The notes under the pieces were generated by a model, which was not told the DNA's origin, searched no databases, and worked only from the letters and a program-made list of their open reading frames with translations. Positions 34,127 to 43,404 of a DNA stretch of 64,000 nucleotides are shown piece by piece (positions within the stretch are counted from its first letter, which is position 1; each line of letters starts with the position of its first letter). The DNA lies in the NCBI GenBank assembly GCA_024236155.1, contig JACKLA010000006.1, positions 1 to 64,000 of the forward strand, in the 5' to 3' direction. The position numbers were made by a program, and so were the translations under genes. The DNA comes from Sphingomonadaceae bacterium (lineage in GTDB: Bacteria; Pseudomonadota; Alphaproteobacteria; Sphingomonadales; Sphingomonadaceae).

Positions 34127-34784
34127 GTCAGGCCGCGATCCCGACAAGCGGGTCAAGAACGCCCGCCGTCGCACCGCATCCTCCAACCGGTGGATCGAGC
34201 GGCAGCTCAACGATCCCTATGTCCGGCAGGCCAAGGCCGACGGCTATCGCAGCCGTGCCGCCTACAAGCTGATCGAGCTCGACGAGAAGTTCGGCCTCCT
34301 CAGGGGATCGAAGCGCGTGGTCGACCTCGGTATTGCGCCCGGCGGGTGGAGTCAGGTGGTGCGCAACCAGGTGCCCAAGGCAGCAATCGTCGGCATCGAC
34401 CTGCTCGAAACCGATCCGATCGAGGGTGTCACCATCCTGCAGATGGATTTCATGGACGATGCCGCCCCGGCGAAGCTGGAGGCTGCGCTGGACGGGCCGC
34501 CCGACCTTGTGATGAGCGACATGGCGGCCAACACTGTCGGCCACAAGCAGACCGATCACCTGCGCACCATGGGGCTGGTCGAAGCCGCCGCATGGTTCGC
34601 GGTCGAGACGCTGGAGCCGGGCGGGAACTTCATCGCCAAGGTGCTGGCGGGCGGAACCGACAGCGATTTGCTCAACCTGCTCAAGAAGCATTTTCGCACA
34701 GTGAAACACGCCAAGCCCCCGGCGAGCCGCAAGGGTTCGTCCGAATGGTATGTCATTGCGCAAGGCTTCAAGGGCCGCGACTGA
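34119..34784 (+). CDS. rlmE: 23S rRNA 2'-O-methyltransferase RlmE (FtsJ)
   Basis: The 221-residue SAM-dependent enzyme methylates U2552 of 23S rRNA. The basic N-terminus is followed by SRAAYKLIELDEKF (catalytic Lys), VVDLGIAPGGWSQV (SAM loop), DLVMSDMAANTVGH (catalytic Asp), NFIAKVL (catalytic Lys) and SSEWYVIA (catalytic Glu), completing the K-D-K-E tetrad. It starts inside the ppx/gppA frame. Confidence 0.94.
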   Translation: MTRSGRDPDKRVKNARRRTASSNRWIERQLNDPYVRQAKADGYRSRAAYKLIELDEKFGLLRGSKRVVDLGIAPGGWSQVVRNQVPKAAIVGIDLLETDPIEGVTILQMDFMDDAAPAKLEAALDGPPDLVMSDMAANTVGHKQTDHLRTMGLVEAAAWFAVETLEPGGNFIAKVLAGGTDSDLLNLLKKHFRTVKHAKPPASRKGSSEWYVIAQGFKGRD

Positions 34785-34795
34785 CCGCATACGAA

Positions 34796-34825
34796 AAACG
34801 CCGCCCCGGTTGAGGCGGCGTCTTC
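34796..34825. terminator. Bidirectional terminator between rlmE and cytochrome c genes
   Basis: CGCCGCC (34799-34805) pairs with GGCGGCG (34814-34820). Five T residues follow on the minus strand, and a looser T-rich stretch on the plus strand. It serves the two convergent genes. Confidence 0.8.
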
Positions 34826-34847
34826 GATTTCCCAAAAGCGTGGAGGC

Positions 34848-35507
34848 TTACTCCGCGGCGGTTGCCTCTTCGGTTTCCGCAGCCGCGTCCTGATCGGCTT
34901 CCGCCTCGGCAACGGCGCCCTCTTCGCTCGCTTCGCCTTCTGCGGCTTCATCGCCTTCGGCGGGCTTTTCTTCGGCCACCGGCTTGGCGGGGGCGCCACC
35001 CATGGTTTCAAGATAGAGCATCAGGTTGACGCGGTCTTCCGGCTTGGAGAGACCGGCGAAGCTCATCTTGGTGCCATCGGCAAACTTGCGCGGGCTGGTC
35101 AGCCAGGCATCCATATTTTCCCACGACCAGTCGCCGCCATGACCCGACAGTGCCGAGCTGTAGGCGAAGCCAGCGGCGTGCTTGCCGATCGGTTTGCCCA
35201 TGATCCCGAACAGGTTGGGGCCGGTACCGTCCTTGCCGCCCTGTTCCACCGTATGGCAGGCGGTGCACTTGGCGAAGACAGCCTTGCCCGCTTCGGCATC
35301 GCCAGCGGCCAGCAGTTCAGCCAGCGAAGGGCCGCTTTCGCCACCGCCGGATTCGGCCACTGCCACCGCATAGCCGTAGTGCTTTTCCTCACCCTCATGC
35401 TCGGCTTCCGAGGGGTTGAAATACATCCCGCTCAGGATGGAAAAGCCAAGGGCGACAATACCCGATCCGAGGACCCAGCCGGCAAAGGTGTTGCTACGAT
35501 CATCCAT
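34848..35507 (-). CDS. Membrane-anchored cytochrome c (c552/CycM type)
   Basis: The 219-residue protein has an uncleaved N-terminal helix (GWVLGSGIVALGFSILSG), a periplasmic linker, a class I cytochrome c domain with haem site CTACHTV and distal Met in TKMSFAG, and an acidic Glu/Ala-rich tail of about 45 residues. Such cytochromes pass electrons from the bc1 complex to cytochrome oxidase. The start MDDRSN at 35507 gives the normal topology. It is divergent from pheA. Confidence 0.92.
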   Translation of the reverse strand: MDDRSNTFAGWVLGSGIVALGFSILSGMYFNPSEAEHEGEEKHYGYAVAVAESGGGESGPSLAELLAAGDAEAGKAVFAKCTACHTVEQGGKDGTGPNLFGIMGKPIGKHAAGFAYSSALSGHGGDWSWENMDAWLTSPRKFADGTKMSFAGLSKPEDRVNLMLYLETMGGAPAKPVAEEKPAEGDEAAEGEASEEGAVAEAEADQDAAAETEEATAAE

Positions 35508-35683
35508 GCGTCGAAGTTCCGCAAACAGTCTGGTGTGGTTATGGTTCGGCGCCGCTTTAGTGAGAGGCAGCCGATACTGCAATAGGCGCGATTGCACGGG
35601 CTGTTGCACCCTGTGCATGAAGCCCGCCCGGCCATCGCAAGCCCATTGCCCGCAGCGCATCCGCCGGTTAGGCGATTCGCACG

Positions 35684-36592
35684 ATGCACAGTTTCCCCGC
35701 CCCCGCGCTCGCCATGGTCGAACAGATGCAGGCCGAAGCCGCCAAAGACCCGATGCGAGCGGTCGCCTTCCAGGGTTCGCCCGGTGCCAATTCGCACCGC
35801 GCGGCGGGCGAGGCGTGCCCCGATCACCTGCCGCTGCCCTGTTTCAGCTTCGAGGATGCGCTCGATGCGGTGAACCAGGGCCGTGCGGGCTGCGCGATCA
35901 TCCCGATCGAGAACAGCCGCAACGGGCGGGTGGCCGATATCCATTTCCTGCTGCCCGAAAGCGGTCTGTCGATCGTCGGCGAGCATTTCATGCCGATCAC
36001 CCATGCGCTGATGGCAAAGCCCCACGCCGATGGTTCGCTCGGCCCGTTCGAGGCTGCCTACAGCCACCCGCAGGCGCTCGGCCAGTCGCGCATCTTCCTG
36101 CGCGAGCGTGGGATTACCCCGCTCAGCCATGCCGACACGGCAGGCGCCGCAGCCTATGTGTCCGAACGCGGCGATCCCAATATCGCTGCCATCGCGCCCA
36201 AACTCGCCGCCGAACTCTATGGCCTGACCATCGTCGAGGACCGGGTCGAGGATGCGCATGACAACACCACGCGCTTTGTCGTGCTGGCGAAGGAACCGCT
36301 CGATCACGCCGAACTCGACAGCGGCCCCTTGATGACCACCTTCATCTTCGAGGTTAAGAACATCCCCGCCGCACTGTACAAGGCGATGGGCGGTTTCGCG
36401 ACCAACGGGGTCAACATGACCAAGCTGGAAAGTTACCAGCAGGGCGCGACCTTCGCAGCGACCATGTTCTATGCCGATATCATTGGCGCGCCGGGTGATC
36501 CGGCGGTCGACCGTGCGCTGGAAGAACTCGCTTTCCATTGCAAGGAACTGCGCCTGCTCGGCACCTATCGCCAGGCGCGCAAGCGGGGTTAA
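35684..36592 (+). CDS. pheA: Prephenate dehydratase
   Basis: The 302-residue enzyme makes phenylpyruvate from prephenate. The PDT domain shows AVAFQGSPGANSH, IIPIENSRNGRV, the catalytic TRF motif in NTTRFVVL and the ACT domain with FATNGVNMTKLESY, the phenylalanine-binding region (E-S-Y-Q in place of the common E-S-R-P). No chorismate mutase domain is fused. It stands alone upstream of the MoxR operon. Confidence 0.94.
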   Translation: MHSFPAPALAMVEQMQAEAAKDPMRAVAFQGSPGANSHRAAGEACPDHLPLPCFSFEDALDAVNQGRAGCAIIPIENSRNGRVADIHFLLPESGLSIVGEHFMPITHALMAKPHADGSLGPFEAAYSHPQALGQSRIFLRERGITPLSHADTAGAAAYVSERGDPNIAAIAPKLAAELYGLTIVEDRVEDAHDNTTRFVVLAKEPLDHAELDSGPLMTTFIFEVKNIPAALYKAMGGFATNGVNMTKLESYQQGATFAATMFYADIIGAPGDPAVDRALEELAFHCKELRLLGTYRQARKRG

Positions 36593-36652
36593 CTGCCACT
36601 GGCATGATCGTGGCGCTTGAAACGCATAAGCCCCTCTGCCACGAAGGCTTTT

Positions 36653-37351
36653 GTGACGAGGGGTACGGGTCAGGGCGCCACGACTGAAGTGGCCACCAGC
36701 GATGAGAGCTGGGACGCTGTGCATGGCAATGACGCGATCCAGTTCTCCCCGATCAAGAAAACCCCGATCCCCGAACAGGTGCCACCCGAACCACGCGAAC
36801 CCGGCTGGCTCGAACGGTTCTTCGAATGGCTGGGCGATTTGCTGAGCCCCATCGGCAAGCTGTTTGGTGCTTCATGGCCGGTGGTCCAATGGATCATGAT
36901 CGGCCTTGCTGTCGCGATGCTGCTTTACCTGCTTTACCGCCTGCTCGAACCCGTGCTCGAATTCCGCATCAAAAAGGATGCCGAGGTCGAGGAAGAATGG
37001 GTGCCGGAACGGGAGGAGGCTCTCGCCCTGCTCGACGATGCCGACCGGCTGGCGCAGGAAGGCCGTTATGACGAGGCTACCCACCTGCTGCTGAAGCGCA
37101 GCGTGGGCCAGATTTCCGCCGCGCGGCCCGAATGGGTCGAGCCATCGAGCACCGCGCGCGAACTGGCCGCCCTGCCTGCCCTGCCAGAGGCCGCGCGCAA
37201 CACCTTCTCGGTTATCGCCGAGCGGGTTGAACGCTCGCTCTTCGCGCTGCGCCCGCTGGTGCTGGAAGACTGGGAGGCAGCCCGCGCGGCCTATGCCGAG
37301 TTCGCCCTCCAGAAGCTCACCGGTCGCCATGTCCAGGAGCAGGCGGCATGA
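36653..37351 (+). CDS. DUF4129 domain membrane protein
   Basis: About 232 residues. One transmembrane helix (VVQWIMIGLAVAMLLYLLY) separates an N-terminal proline-rich region from a C-terminal helical DUF4129 domain. DUF4129 proteins accompany MoxR/DUF58 operons. GTG 36653 has AAGG five bases upstream and is preferred over TTG 36617. The stop overlaps the next start (ATGA). This is the first gene of the eight-gene operon. Confidence 0.8.
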   Translation: MTRGTGQGATTEVATSDESWDAVHGNDAIQFSPIKKTPIPEQVPPEPREPGWLERFFEWLGDLLSPIGKLFGASWPVVQWIMIGLAVAMLLYLLYRLLEPVLEFRIKKDAEVEEEWVPEREEALALLDDADRLAQEGRYDEATHLLLKRSVGQISAARPEWVEPSSTARELAALPALPEAARNTFSVIAERVERSLFALRPLVLEDWEAARAAYAEFALQKLTGRHVQEQAA

Positions 37352-38670
37352 GCACGCGCGAGGCAGGGGCCTTCAATCCGAAAGTCGTGTTCGGCCTGCT
37401 GTTGTTCGGTGCGCTGGCGTTTATCGCCATGCTCTATTTCATCGGCACCGGGCAAACGGGCGGCAATGACAACAATTCGGATTCCCACGCGGCGAGTTAC
37501 GGGCTGAACGGATATGCCGGACTGGTCCAGCTGCTCGAGGAAGACGGAACCGACGTTTCGGTGTCGCGCAACCAGGCCGAACTCACCGAATACAACCTGC
37601 TGGTCATCACCCCGCCCAAATATGCCGACCCCGAAGATATCGCCAAGGTCATCGCCGACCGGCGCTACTCCGGGCCGACTATCGTCATCCTGCCCAAATG
37701 GGATGTCGCGCCAGCATCGTTCTTCACCTCGCAGGACGTCGAAGAGGGATGGGTCGAGTTGACCGGCGCTTCGGAACCGAACTGGGCGGAAAACCTCGAT
37801 GAAGCGCAGCGCGATGCGTCCGGGCCCTATTCATTGCCAATCGACATCGAGGTCGAAGTCGGCAAGCGCCTGCCGGTGTGGCGCGGCATGGGCATGGACG
37901 GCAAGCTGCCCGACGGCAAGTCGGTGCAGGAGATCACCGATGGCAATCTGATCGGCCTGATCAATGGCGGCAGCGGCAAGATGCTGGTCGGCTATCTCGA
38001 CGACAGCGGCAATTACCCCGCCTATGAAGAGGCCGCCGGATATGGCCAGTCGAGCTATGAAGACGACGAATATCGGGACAGCCAGTACGGCGTGATCATC
38101 GTCGCCGAACCGGACCTGATGAACAATTACGGCATGGCCACACGCAACCGGGCGGCGCTGGCCCGCAAGATCATCCGCACCGCGATGGATGGCGATGACC
38201 TGCCGGTGGTGTTCGATGTGACGCTGAACGGGCTTGGCGGGACGCAGAACCTGTTGACGCTGGCCTTCACCCCGCCCTTCCTTGCTGCAACGCTGTGCCT
38301 GATCATTGCGATGTTCGTGGTCGCCTGGCGGTCGTTCCGGCGGTTCGGCCCCGCTGTCGATGAAGGACGCGCGATCGCCTATGGCAAGGAACGGCTGGTG
38401 CGCAACAGCGCGGGCTTTATCCAGCGCACCCGCCGCCTGCACCTGCTCTCCGGCCCCTATGCCTCGATGATGCGTGAGCGGATCGCCAGCGCGCTTGCAC
38501 TGCGCAGGCCCGACGATGATGCGATCGACAATGCTCTCGCGCGCCGCCTGCCCGACGAACCGCAATCGCTCAGCCACAGGCTGGCGACACTGCGCAATGC
38601 ACGCACCCGCGCCGACATTATTCGCGCCGCCGACGCGCTGAAATCTATCGAAAGGAAACTTGAGAGATGA
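37348..38670 (+). CDS. DUF4350 domain membrane protein
   Basis: The 440-residue protein has an N-terminal helix (VVFGLLLFGALAFIAMLYFI), a DUF4350 periplasmic or cytoplasmic globular domain with GLNGYAGLVQLLEEDG and LLVITPPKYADPED, and a second helix (FLAATLCLIIAMFVVAW) near residue 315. DUF4350 often precedes MoxR ATPases. ATGA overlaps join it to both neighbours. Confidence 0.82.
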   Translation: MSTREAGAFNPKVVFGLLLFGALAFIAMLYFIGTGQTGGNDNNSDSHAASYGLNGYAGLVQLLEEDGTDVSVSRNQAELTEYNLLVITPPKYADPEDIAKVIADRRYSGPTIVILPKWDVAPASFFTSQDVEEGWVELTGASEPNWAENLDEAQRDASGPYSLPIDIEVEVGKRLPVWRGMGMDGKLPDGKSVQEITDGNLIGLINGGSGKMLVGYLDDSGNYPAYEEAAGYGQSSYEDDEYRDSQYGVIIVAEPDLMNNYGMATRNRAALARKIIRTAMDGDDLPVVFDVTLNGLGGTQNLLTLAFTPPFLAATLCLIIAMFVVAWRSFRRFGPAVDEGRAIAYGKERLVRNSAGFIQRTRRLHLLSGPYASMMRERIASALALRRPDDDAIDNALARRLPDEPQSLSHRLATLRNARTRADIIRAADALKSIERKLER

Positions 38671-39629
38671 GCATGACACTCGACGATGTGAGGGCGCTTG
38701 CCGGATCGATCCGCGCCGAGGTCGCCAAGGCGGTTGTCGGCCAGGACGAGACGGTCGAGCACCTGCTGGTCGCACTGATGAGCCAGGGCCATGTCCTGCT
38801 CGAAGGCCCGCCGGGAACCGCCAAGACTTTCCTCGCGCAGTGCTTTTCAGCCTCGCTGGGACTGGATTTCGGGCGCATCCAGTTCACCCCGGACCTGCTG
38901 CCGGGCGATATTGTCGGCTCCAACCTGTTCAACTTCCAGACCAGCCAGTTCACCCTCACGCGCGGGCCGATCTTCTGCGAATTGCTGCTGGCTGACGAAA
39001 TCAACCGCACCCCGCCCAAGACGCAGGCTGCCCTCCTCGAAGCGATGCAGGAACGCCGCGTCACGCTGGATGGCGAGACGCACGCCCTGCCCGACCGCTT
39101 CATGGTCGTCGCGACGCAGAACCCGATCGAAAACCAGGGCGTCTACCCGCTGCCAGAAGCGCAGCTCGACCGCTTCCTGTTCAAACTGCTTGTGCCCTAT
39201 CCGACCGAAGACGAAGAAGCGCGGATCGTCGCCCGTTTCGGCGAGCGACAGGGGCCGCAGCGCCCGGCCGATTTCGGCATCAATGCCGTTACCGACGCGG
39301 CAAAGCTGGGAGAGGCCAGCGCGGCGCTGGCTGGCGTGACCGTGGCAGAAGAAATCGTCCAGTACGTCGTCCGGCTGGTACGGGCGACGCGCGAAAACGC
39401 CGAAATCTCCAGCGGAGCCAGCCCGCGCGCTGCCGTGTTGCTCGCCAACGCCGCCCGCGCCCGCGCGGCGCTGCAGGGTCGCGACTATGTGATCCCTGAC
39501 GATGTGAAGGCGCTTGCCACCGCCGTGCTGCGCCATCGCCTGATGCTCAGCCCTGCAGCCGAGATCGAAGGCCGCGAGATCGAGGCTCTGGTCGGCGAAA
39601 TGGTCGAAAGCACCGAGGCACCGCGCTAG
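38667..39629 (+). CDS. MoxR-family AAA+ ATPase
   Basis: The 320-residue ATPase has Walker A in LLEGPPGTAKT, Walker B LLADEINRTPPKTQ, sensor 1 VATQNPIENQG and the arginine finger region YPLPEAQLDRF. MoxR ATPases act as chaperones that activate partner proteins, often DUF58/VWA proteins, in envelope or metabolic assembly. It is embedded between DUF4350 and DUF58 genes. Confidence 0.95.
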   Translation: MSMTLDDVRALAGSIRAEVAKAVVGQDETVEHLLVALMSQGHVLLEGPPGTAKTFLAQCFSASLGLDFGRIQFTPDLLPGDIVGSNLFNFQTSQFTLTRGPIFCELLLADEINRTPPKTQAALLEAMQERRVTLDGETHALPDRFMVVATQNPIENQGVYPLPEAQLDRFLFKLLVPYPTEDEEARIVARFGERQGPQRPADFGINAVTDAAKLGEASAALAGVTVAEEIVQYVVRLVRATRENAEISSGASPRAAVLLANAARARAALQGRDYVIPDDVKALATAVLRHRLMLSPAAEIEGREIEALVGEMVESTEAPR

Positions 39630-39633
39630 GCCG

Positions 39634-40968
39634 ATGCGTTTCCGCTTCCCCATCCTCCCCACCGCGCGCGCCGCATGGCTGGTCGCACTCGCCGCACCGG
39701 TTGCGGTGGTGATCGCGGCGGCCGCGCCGGGGGCATGGGTGCTGGCCCCGGCTGCAGGCGTGGCCCTGCTGGTGGTGGTCCTGCTCGACGGGGCCCTGGC
39801 CGGGAGGCTGGCCGACTGGCGGCTGCATACGCCGAATGACACGGAAGTCGGCGAGCCGATGGATGTGACGCTGGTCGCGGACTTTGCCGGACGCGCGGCG
39901 TTCTCGAAGCCCGATGTCGCGCTCCAGCTCGATCCGCGACTGGCCGATGGCGGGCGCGCGGAATTCAGGCTTTCACGCGATGCGGAAACCGCAAGCTGGC
40001 AGGGCAAGACCACGCTTACCCCGACCAGGCGCGGCCCGGCGGGAATTGGGCGCATGTGGCTGCAATGGACCGGACCGCTCGGCCTTGGCGCGCGGCAGGT
40101 GCGCGAAGACCTCGACCGCATGGTCCGCGTCTGGCCCGATCTCTCTCCCGTTCGCTCGCCCGAATTGCAGAACTACCTGCGCGATTCGCAGTTCGGCCTC
40201 ATCGCGCGGCGGATTCGCGGCGAAGGCACCCAGTTCGAGGCGCTGAGCGAATATGAGCCGGGCATGGATCGCCGCCGGATCGACTGGAAGGCGAGCGCCC
40301 GCCACACCAAGCTCTATGCCCGGGAAAACGAAAGCGAGCGCAACAACCAGATCGTCTTTGCCTTCGATTGCGGGCAGGCGATGTGCGAACCGATCGAAGG
40401 CTTGCCACGCATCGACCGTGCGGTTTCCGCCGCATTGACCGCTTCCTACGTTGCGCTGAAGGGCGGCGACCGGGTTTCCCTGTTCGGCTTTGCCCAGCGG
40501 CCCGAGGTGATGACGCCCTTCGTCGGCGACACGCGGATGTTCCACCGGCTGCAATCAGCCGCTGCCGAGCTCGATTATCACCCTGAAGAACCCAATTTCA
40601 CCCTCGCCCTCGCCACGCTGACCGGCAAGCTCCAGCGCCGATCGCTGGTGGTTCTGTTCACCGATTTCACCGACCCGACCGGCGCCGAGCTGATGATCGA
40701 AAGCGTCGGGCGGCTGGTCCAGAAGCACCTCGTGTTGTTCGTCACGATGGAAGACGTCGAACTGGCCGGGCTGGCCGATACCGCTCCGCATTCGCTGGGC
40801 GATCTCGCGGTGGCGGTGACTGCCGACACGCTCGCCCGCCAGCGCGCGCTGGTGCTCGAACGACTGCGCCATATGGGCGTCGACATCATCGAGGCGCCGT
40901 GGGACCAGATCGGCTATCGCCTGATCGATTCCTATCTCGACATCAAACGATCGGGGGCCATCGGATGA
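39634..40968 (+). CDS. DUF58 domain protein
   Basis: The 444-residue protein has two N-terminal hydrophobic helices and a C-terminal DUF58 domain with EPGMDRRRIDWKASARH, related to VWA folds: IVFAFDCGQAMC resembles an incomplete MIDAS. DUF58 proteins are the usual partners of MoxR. It starts 4 bases after moxR and overlaps the next gene by 4 bases. Confidence 0.9.
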   Translation: MRFRFPILPTARAAWLVALAAPVAVVIAAAAPGAWVLAPAAGVALLVVVLLDGALAGRLADWRLHTPNDTEVGEPMDVTLVADFAGRAAFSKPDVALQLDPRLADGGRAEFRLSRDAETASWQGKTTLTPTRRGPAGIGRMWLQWTGPLGLGARQVREDLDRMVRVWPDLSPVRSPELQNYLRDSQFGLIARRIRGEGTQFEALSEYEPGMDRRRIDWKASARHTKLYARENESERNNQIVFAFDCGQAMCEPIEGLPRIDRAVSAALTASYVALKGGDRVSLFGFAQRPEVMTPFVGDTRMFHRLQSAAAELDYHPEEPNFTLALATLTGKLQRRSLVVLFTDFTDPTGAELMIESVGRLVQKHLVLFVTMEDVELAGLADTAPHSLGDLAVAVTADTLARQRALVLERLRHMGVDIIEAPWDQIGYRLIDSYLDIKRSGAIG

Positions 40969-42029
40969 ACGCCGCCACACCCGCGACCAGAGGGCCGATC
41001 CGCAACGAAATCGAAGCGCCCAGCGCGATCGAGGCCGCCGCGCTGCGATCCGACCGTTTCCGGCTCGAACGCGAGGGCGAGTGGAAACGCCTCGAGACGA
41101 TACTGGGCTCGATGGAAAAGGGGCGCATCCGCCGCTTGTCGGACGACGATATCCTCGCCCTCCCCGCACTCTATCGTATGGCCGCATCGAGCCTGTCGGT
41201 CGCACGCGAGACATCGCTCGACGCGGCAACGCTGGGCTATCTCGAATCGCTGGTCCAGCGCGCATGGTTCCAGGTCTACGGCCCGCGGCAGGGTTTCTTC
41301 CGCTGGTTCGGCAAGTTCCTTGGTGGGAAGCTCAGCCAGTCTGTGCGCGATATCTGGCTCGACATCTGCATCGCGCTGGCAGTGATGGTGGCGGGCACGA
41401 TTGTCGGCTGGCTGCTGGTCGCGCGTGACCAGGAATGGTTCTACACCCTCGTCCCGGCGCAATTCGCCGATGCCCGGCAGCCGGGCGCGAGCCGCGAGGT
41501 GCTGCTCGACACGCTGAAGGTGGAGGAAAGCGCAAGCGGCATGTCCGCCTTCGCCGCGCAATTGTTCACCAACAATTCGAGCGTGTGCATCCTCGCCTTC
41601 GCGCTGGGATTTGCCTTCGGCATCCCCTCGCTGATGCTGCTGGTTCACAATATGGCTGTGATGGGCGCGTTCCTGTGGCTTTATAACTCGCAAGACCTTG
41701 TGCCCGAGTTCGCCGCCTGGCTGGCGGTGCATGGCACGACCGAGCTGTTCGCCATAATGCTGTCGAGCGCGGCGGGCATCCATATCGGGCGCAAGATGGC
41801 GTTCCCCGGCCGCCGCAGCATTCTTTCCGCCGCCGCCGATGCCGGACAGCGCGGCGCGCAGGTGATGGTTGGCGTGGTGCTGATGCTGATCCTCGCCGCC
41901 CTGCTCGAAGCCTTCCCGCGCCAGCTGGCGGGTGCCGAAACCCGCGCGCTGATCGGCGGTTTCATGCTGATCTTCTGGCTGACCTATTTCTTCGCCTTCG
42001 GTCGTGACCGCGAGGAGGAGGTGGCATGA
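40965..42029 (+). CDS. Stage II sporulation protein M-like membrane protein
   Basis: The 354-residue protein has about six transmembrane helices and matches the SpoIIM (DUF95) family: NNSSVCILAFALGFAFGIPS and VHGTTELFAIMLSSAAGIHIG. The name reflects homology only; the organism does not sporulate. It is a regular member of MoxR operons with RDD proteins. The start is the ATG overlapping the DUF58 stop; 40899 is rejected. Confidence 0.88.
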   Translation: MNAATPATRGPIRNEIEAPSAIEAAALRSDRFRLEREGEWKRLETILGSMEKGRIRRLSDDDILALPALYRMAASSLSVARETSLDAATLGYLESLVQRAWFQVYGPRQGFFRWFGKFLGGKLSQSVRDIWLDICIALAVMVAGTIVGWLLVARDQEWFYTLVPAQFADARQPGASREVLLDTLKVEESASGMSAFAAQLFTNNSSVCILAFALGFAFGIPSLMLLVHNMAVMGAFLWLYNSQDLVPEFAAWLAVHGTTELFAIMLSSAAGIHIGRKMAFPGRRSILSAAADAGQRGAQVMVGVVLMLILAALLEAFPRQLAGAETRALIGGFMLIFWLTYFFAFGRDREEEVA

Positions 42030-42940
42030 GCAGTATTGCCGGATTGCCGCACAACTATGCCGCCAAACGCCGGCGGCAGATGGTCACGCCGGAAGGGATC
42101 GCCCTGCCGCTGACCGTCGGTGCCAAAGGCTCACGCGCCGGGGCACTGATCCTCGATTATGTCATCCTGCTGGTCAGCACCGTGCTGATCATGATCGCGC
42201 TGATTTTCATCGCCGAGGGCGTGGGGCTGAACGATAATTTCGACGAGATATCCGGCGCGGGCGAGTTCATGGTGATCCTGATCTCGCTGTTCTGGTTCAT
42301 CGCCTGGAACGGCTATTTCATGGCTTTCGAGCTCGGTCCGCGCGGGGCCACGCCGGGCAAGCGCATCCTTGGCCTGAGGGTCGCCAGCCGCGATGGCGGG
42401 CGGCTGACGCCCGAAGCGGTGATCGCGCGCAACCTGATCCGCGATATCGAATTGTTCATGCCGCTGGTGTTTATCCTTTTCGTCCCGTTCGGCGCGGGGG
42501 GCGCTGCCGGAATGGCCGCGCTGCTGTGGTTCCTCGTCTTCATGTTCTTCCCGTTCTTCAACAAGGACGCGATGCGCGCTGGCGACATCATTGCCGGGAC
42601 ATGGGTGGTCGAAGCGCCCAAGACGAAGCTGGCGCAAGCACTTTCGACGACCGGGGCAGCGGCCAAAGGCACCAGCTCGATCACCGGCGCGGAATACAAG
42701 TTCGGCGACGACGAGCTGGCGGTCTATGGCGAATATGAATTGCAAACGCTCGAACGGGTGTTGAGGGACAACCGGCCAGAGGCATTGCAAGCCGTCGCCG
42801 ACGTTATTTGCCGCAAGATCGGGTGGAACCCCGGCGCGGGCGACGAACGCGCCTTCCTCGAAGCCTTTTACGGTCAGCTGCGCGGGCGGCTGGAAGGCGA
42901 TATGCGCTTCGGCAAGCGCAAGGCGGACAAATACTCGTGA
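42026..42940 (+). CDS. RDD-family membrane protein
   Basis: The 304-residue protein carries the RDD motifs: AKGSRAGALILDYVILLV (R and D), RGATPGKRILGLRV and the last D in RAGDIIAGTWVV, with three to four transmembrane helices. A C-terminal soluble region of about 90 residues (from LSTTGAAAKGTSS) follows. Some RDD proteins are exporters or ion antiporters. It overlaps its neighbours by 4 bases at both ends. Confidence 0.88.
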   Translation: MSSIAGLPHNYAAKRRRQMVTPEGIALPLTVGAKGSRAGALILDYVILLVSTVLIMIALIFIAEGVGLNDNFDEISGAGEFMVILISLFWFIAWNGYFMAFELGPRGATPGKRILGLRVASRDGGRLTPEAVIARNLIRDIELFMPLVFILFVPFGAGGAAGMAALLWFLVFMFFPFFNKDAMRAGDIIAGTWVVEAPKTKLAQALSTTGAAAKGTSSITGAEYKFGDDELAVYGEYELQTLERVLRDNRPEALQAVADVICRKIGWNPGAGDERAFLEAFYGQLRGRLEGDMRFGKRKADKYS

Positions 42941-43404
42941 GCGCACGCTACACGATCCGCACCGACGACCTGACTGGTACCGAAGTGCTCGCGCTGCTCC
43001 AGCTTCATCTCGACGAAATGCACCAGTGGTCGCCCGCTTGCAAAGTCCACGCCATGCCCGCCGGGCGGCTGCGCGAACCGGATGTCACCTTTTTCGCCGC
43101 GTGGGATGGCAATGCGCTCGCCGCTGTCGGCGCGCTGAAGGAACTGGGCGACGACAGGGGTGAACTCAAATCCATGCGCGCCGCGCCCGAATATCGCGGC
43201 AAGGGCGCAGGCGAGGCGATCCTGCTGGCCCTGCTCGAAGAAGCCGTGCGGCGCGGTTACACATGGCTCGGCCTCGAAACGGGGCGGCCCGAGCCCTTTC
43301 TCCCGGCGCACCGGCTCTACGAGAAACACGGATTTGCCGAATGTGCGCCGTTCGGCGATTATGTCTCGGACGAGTTCAGCCTGTGCATGGAGAAGGCGCT
43401 ATGA
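42937..43404 (+). CDS. GNAT-family N-acetyltransferase
   Basis: The 155-residue protein starts at GTG 42937 overlapping the RDD stop (GTGA). Motif A reads KSMRAAPEYRGKGAGEAIL (R-G-K-G-x-G/A), followed by YTWLGLETGRPE and the P-A-x-x-L-Y-x-K-x-G-F motif. It resembles the PhnO/ElaA-like small GNATs that modify amino groups. Position in the MoxR operon is unusual. Confidence 0.88.
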   Translation: MSARYTIRTDDLTGTEVLALLQLHLDEMHQWSPACKVHAMPAGRLREPDVTFFAAWDGNALAAVGALKELGDDRGELKSMRAAPEYRGKGAGEAILLALLEEAVRRGYTWLGLETGRPEPFLPAHRLYEKHGFAECAPFGDYVSDEFSLCMEKAL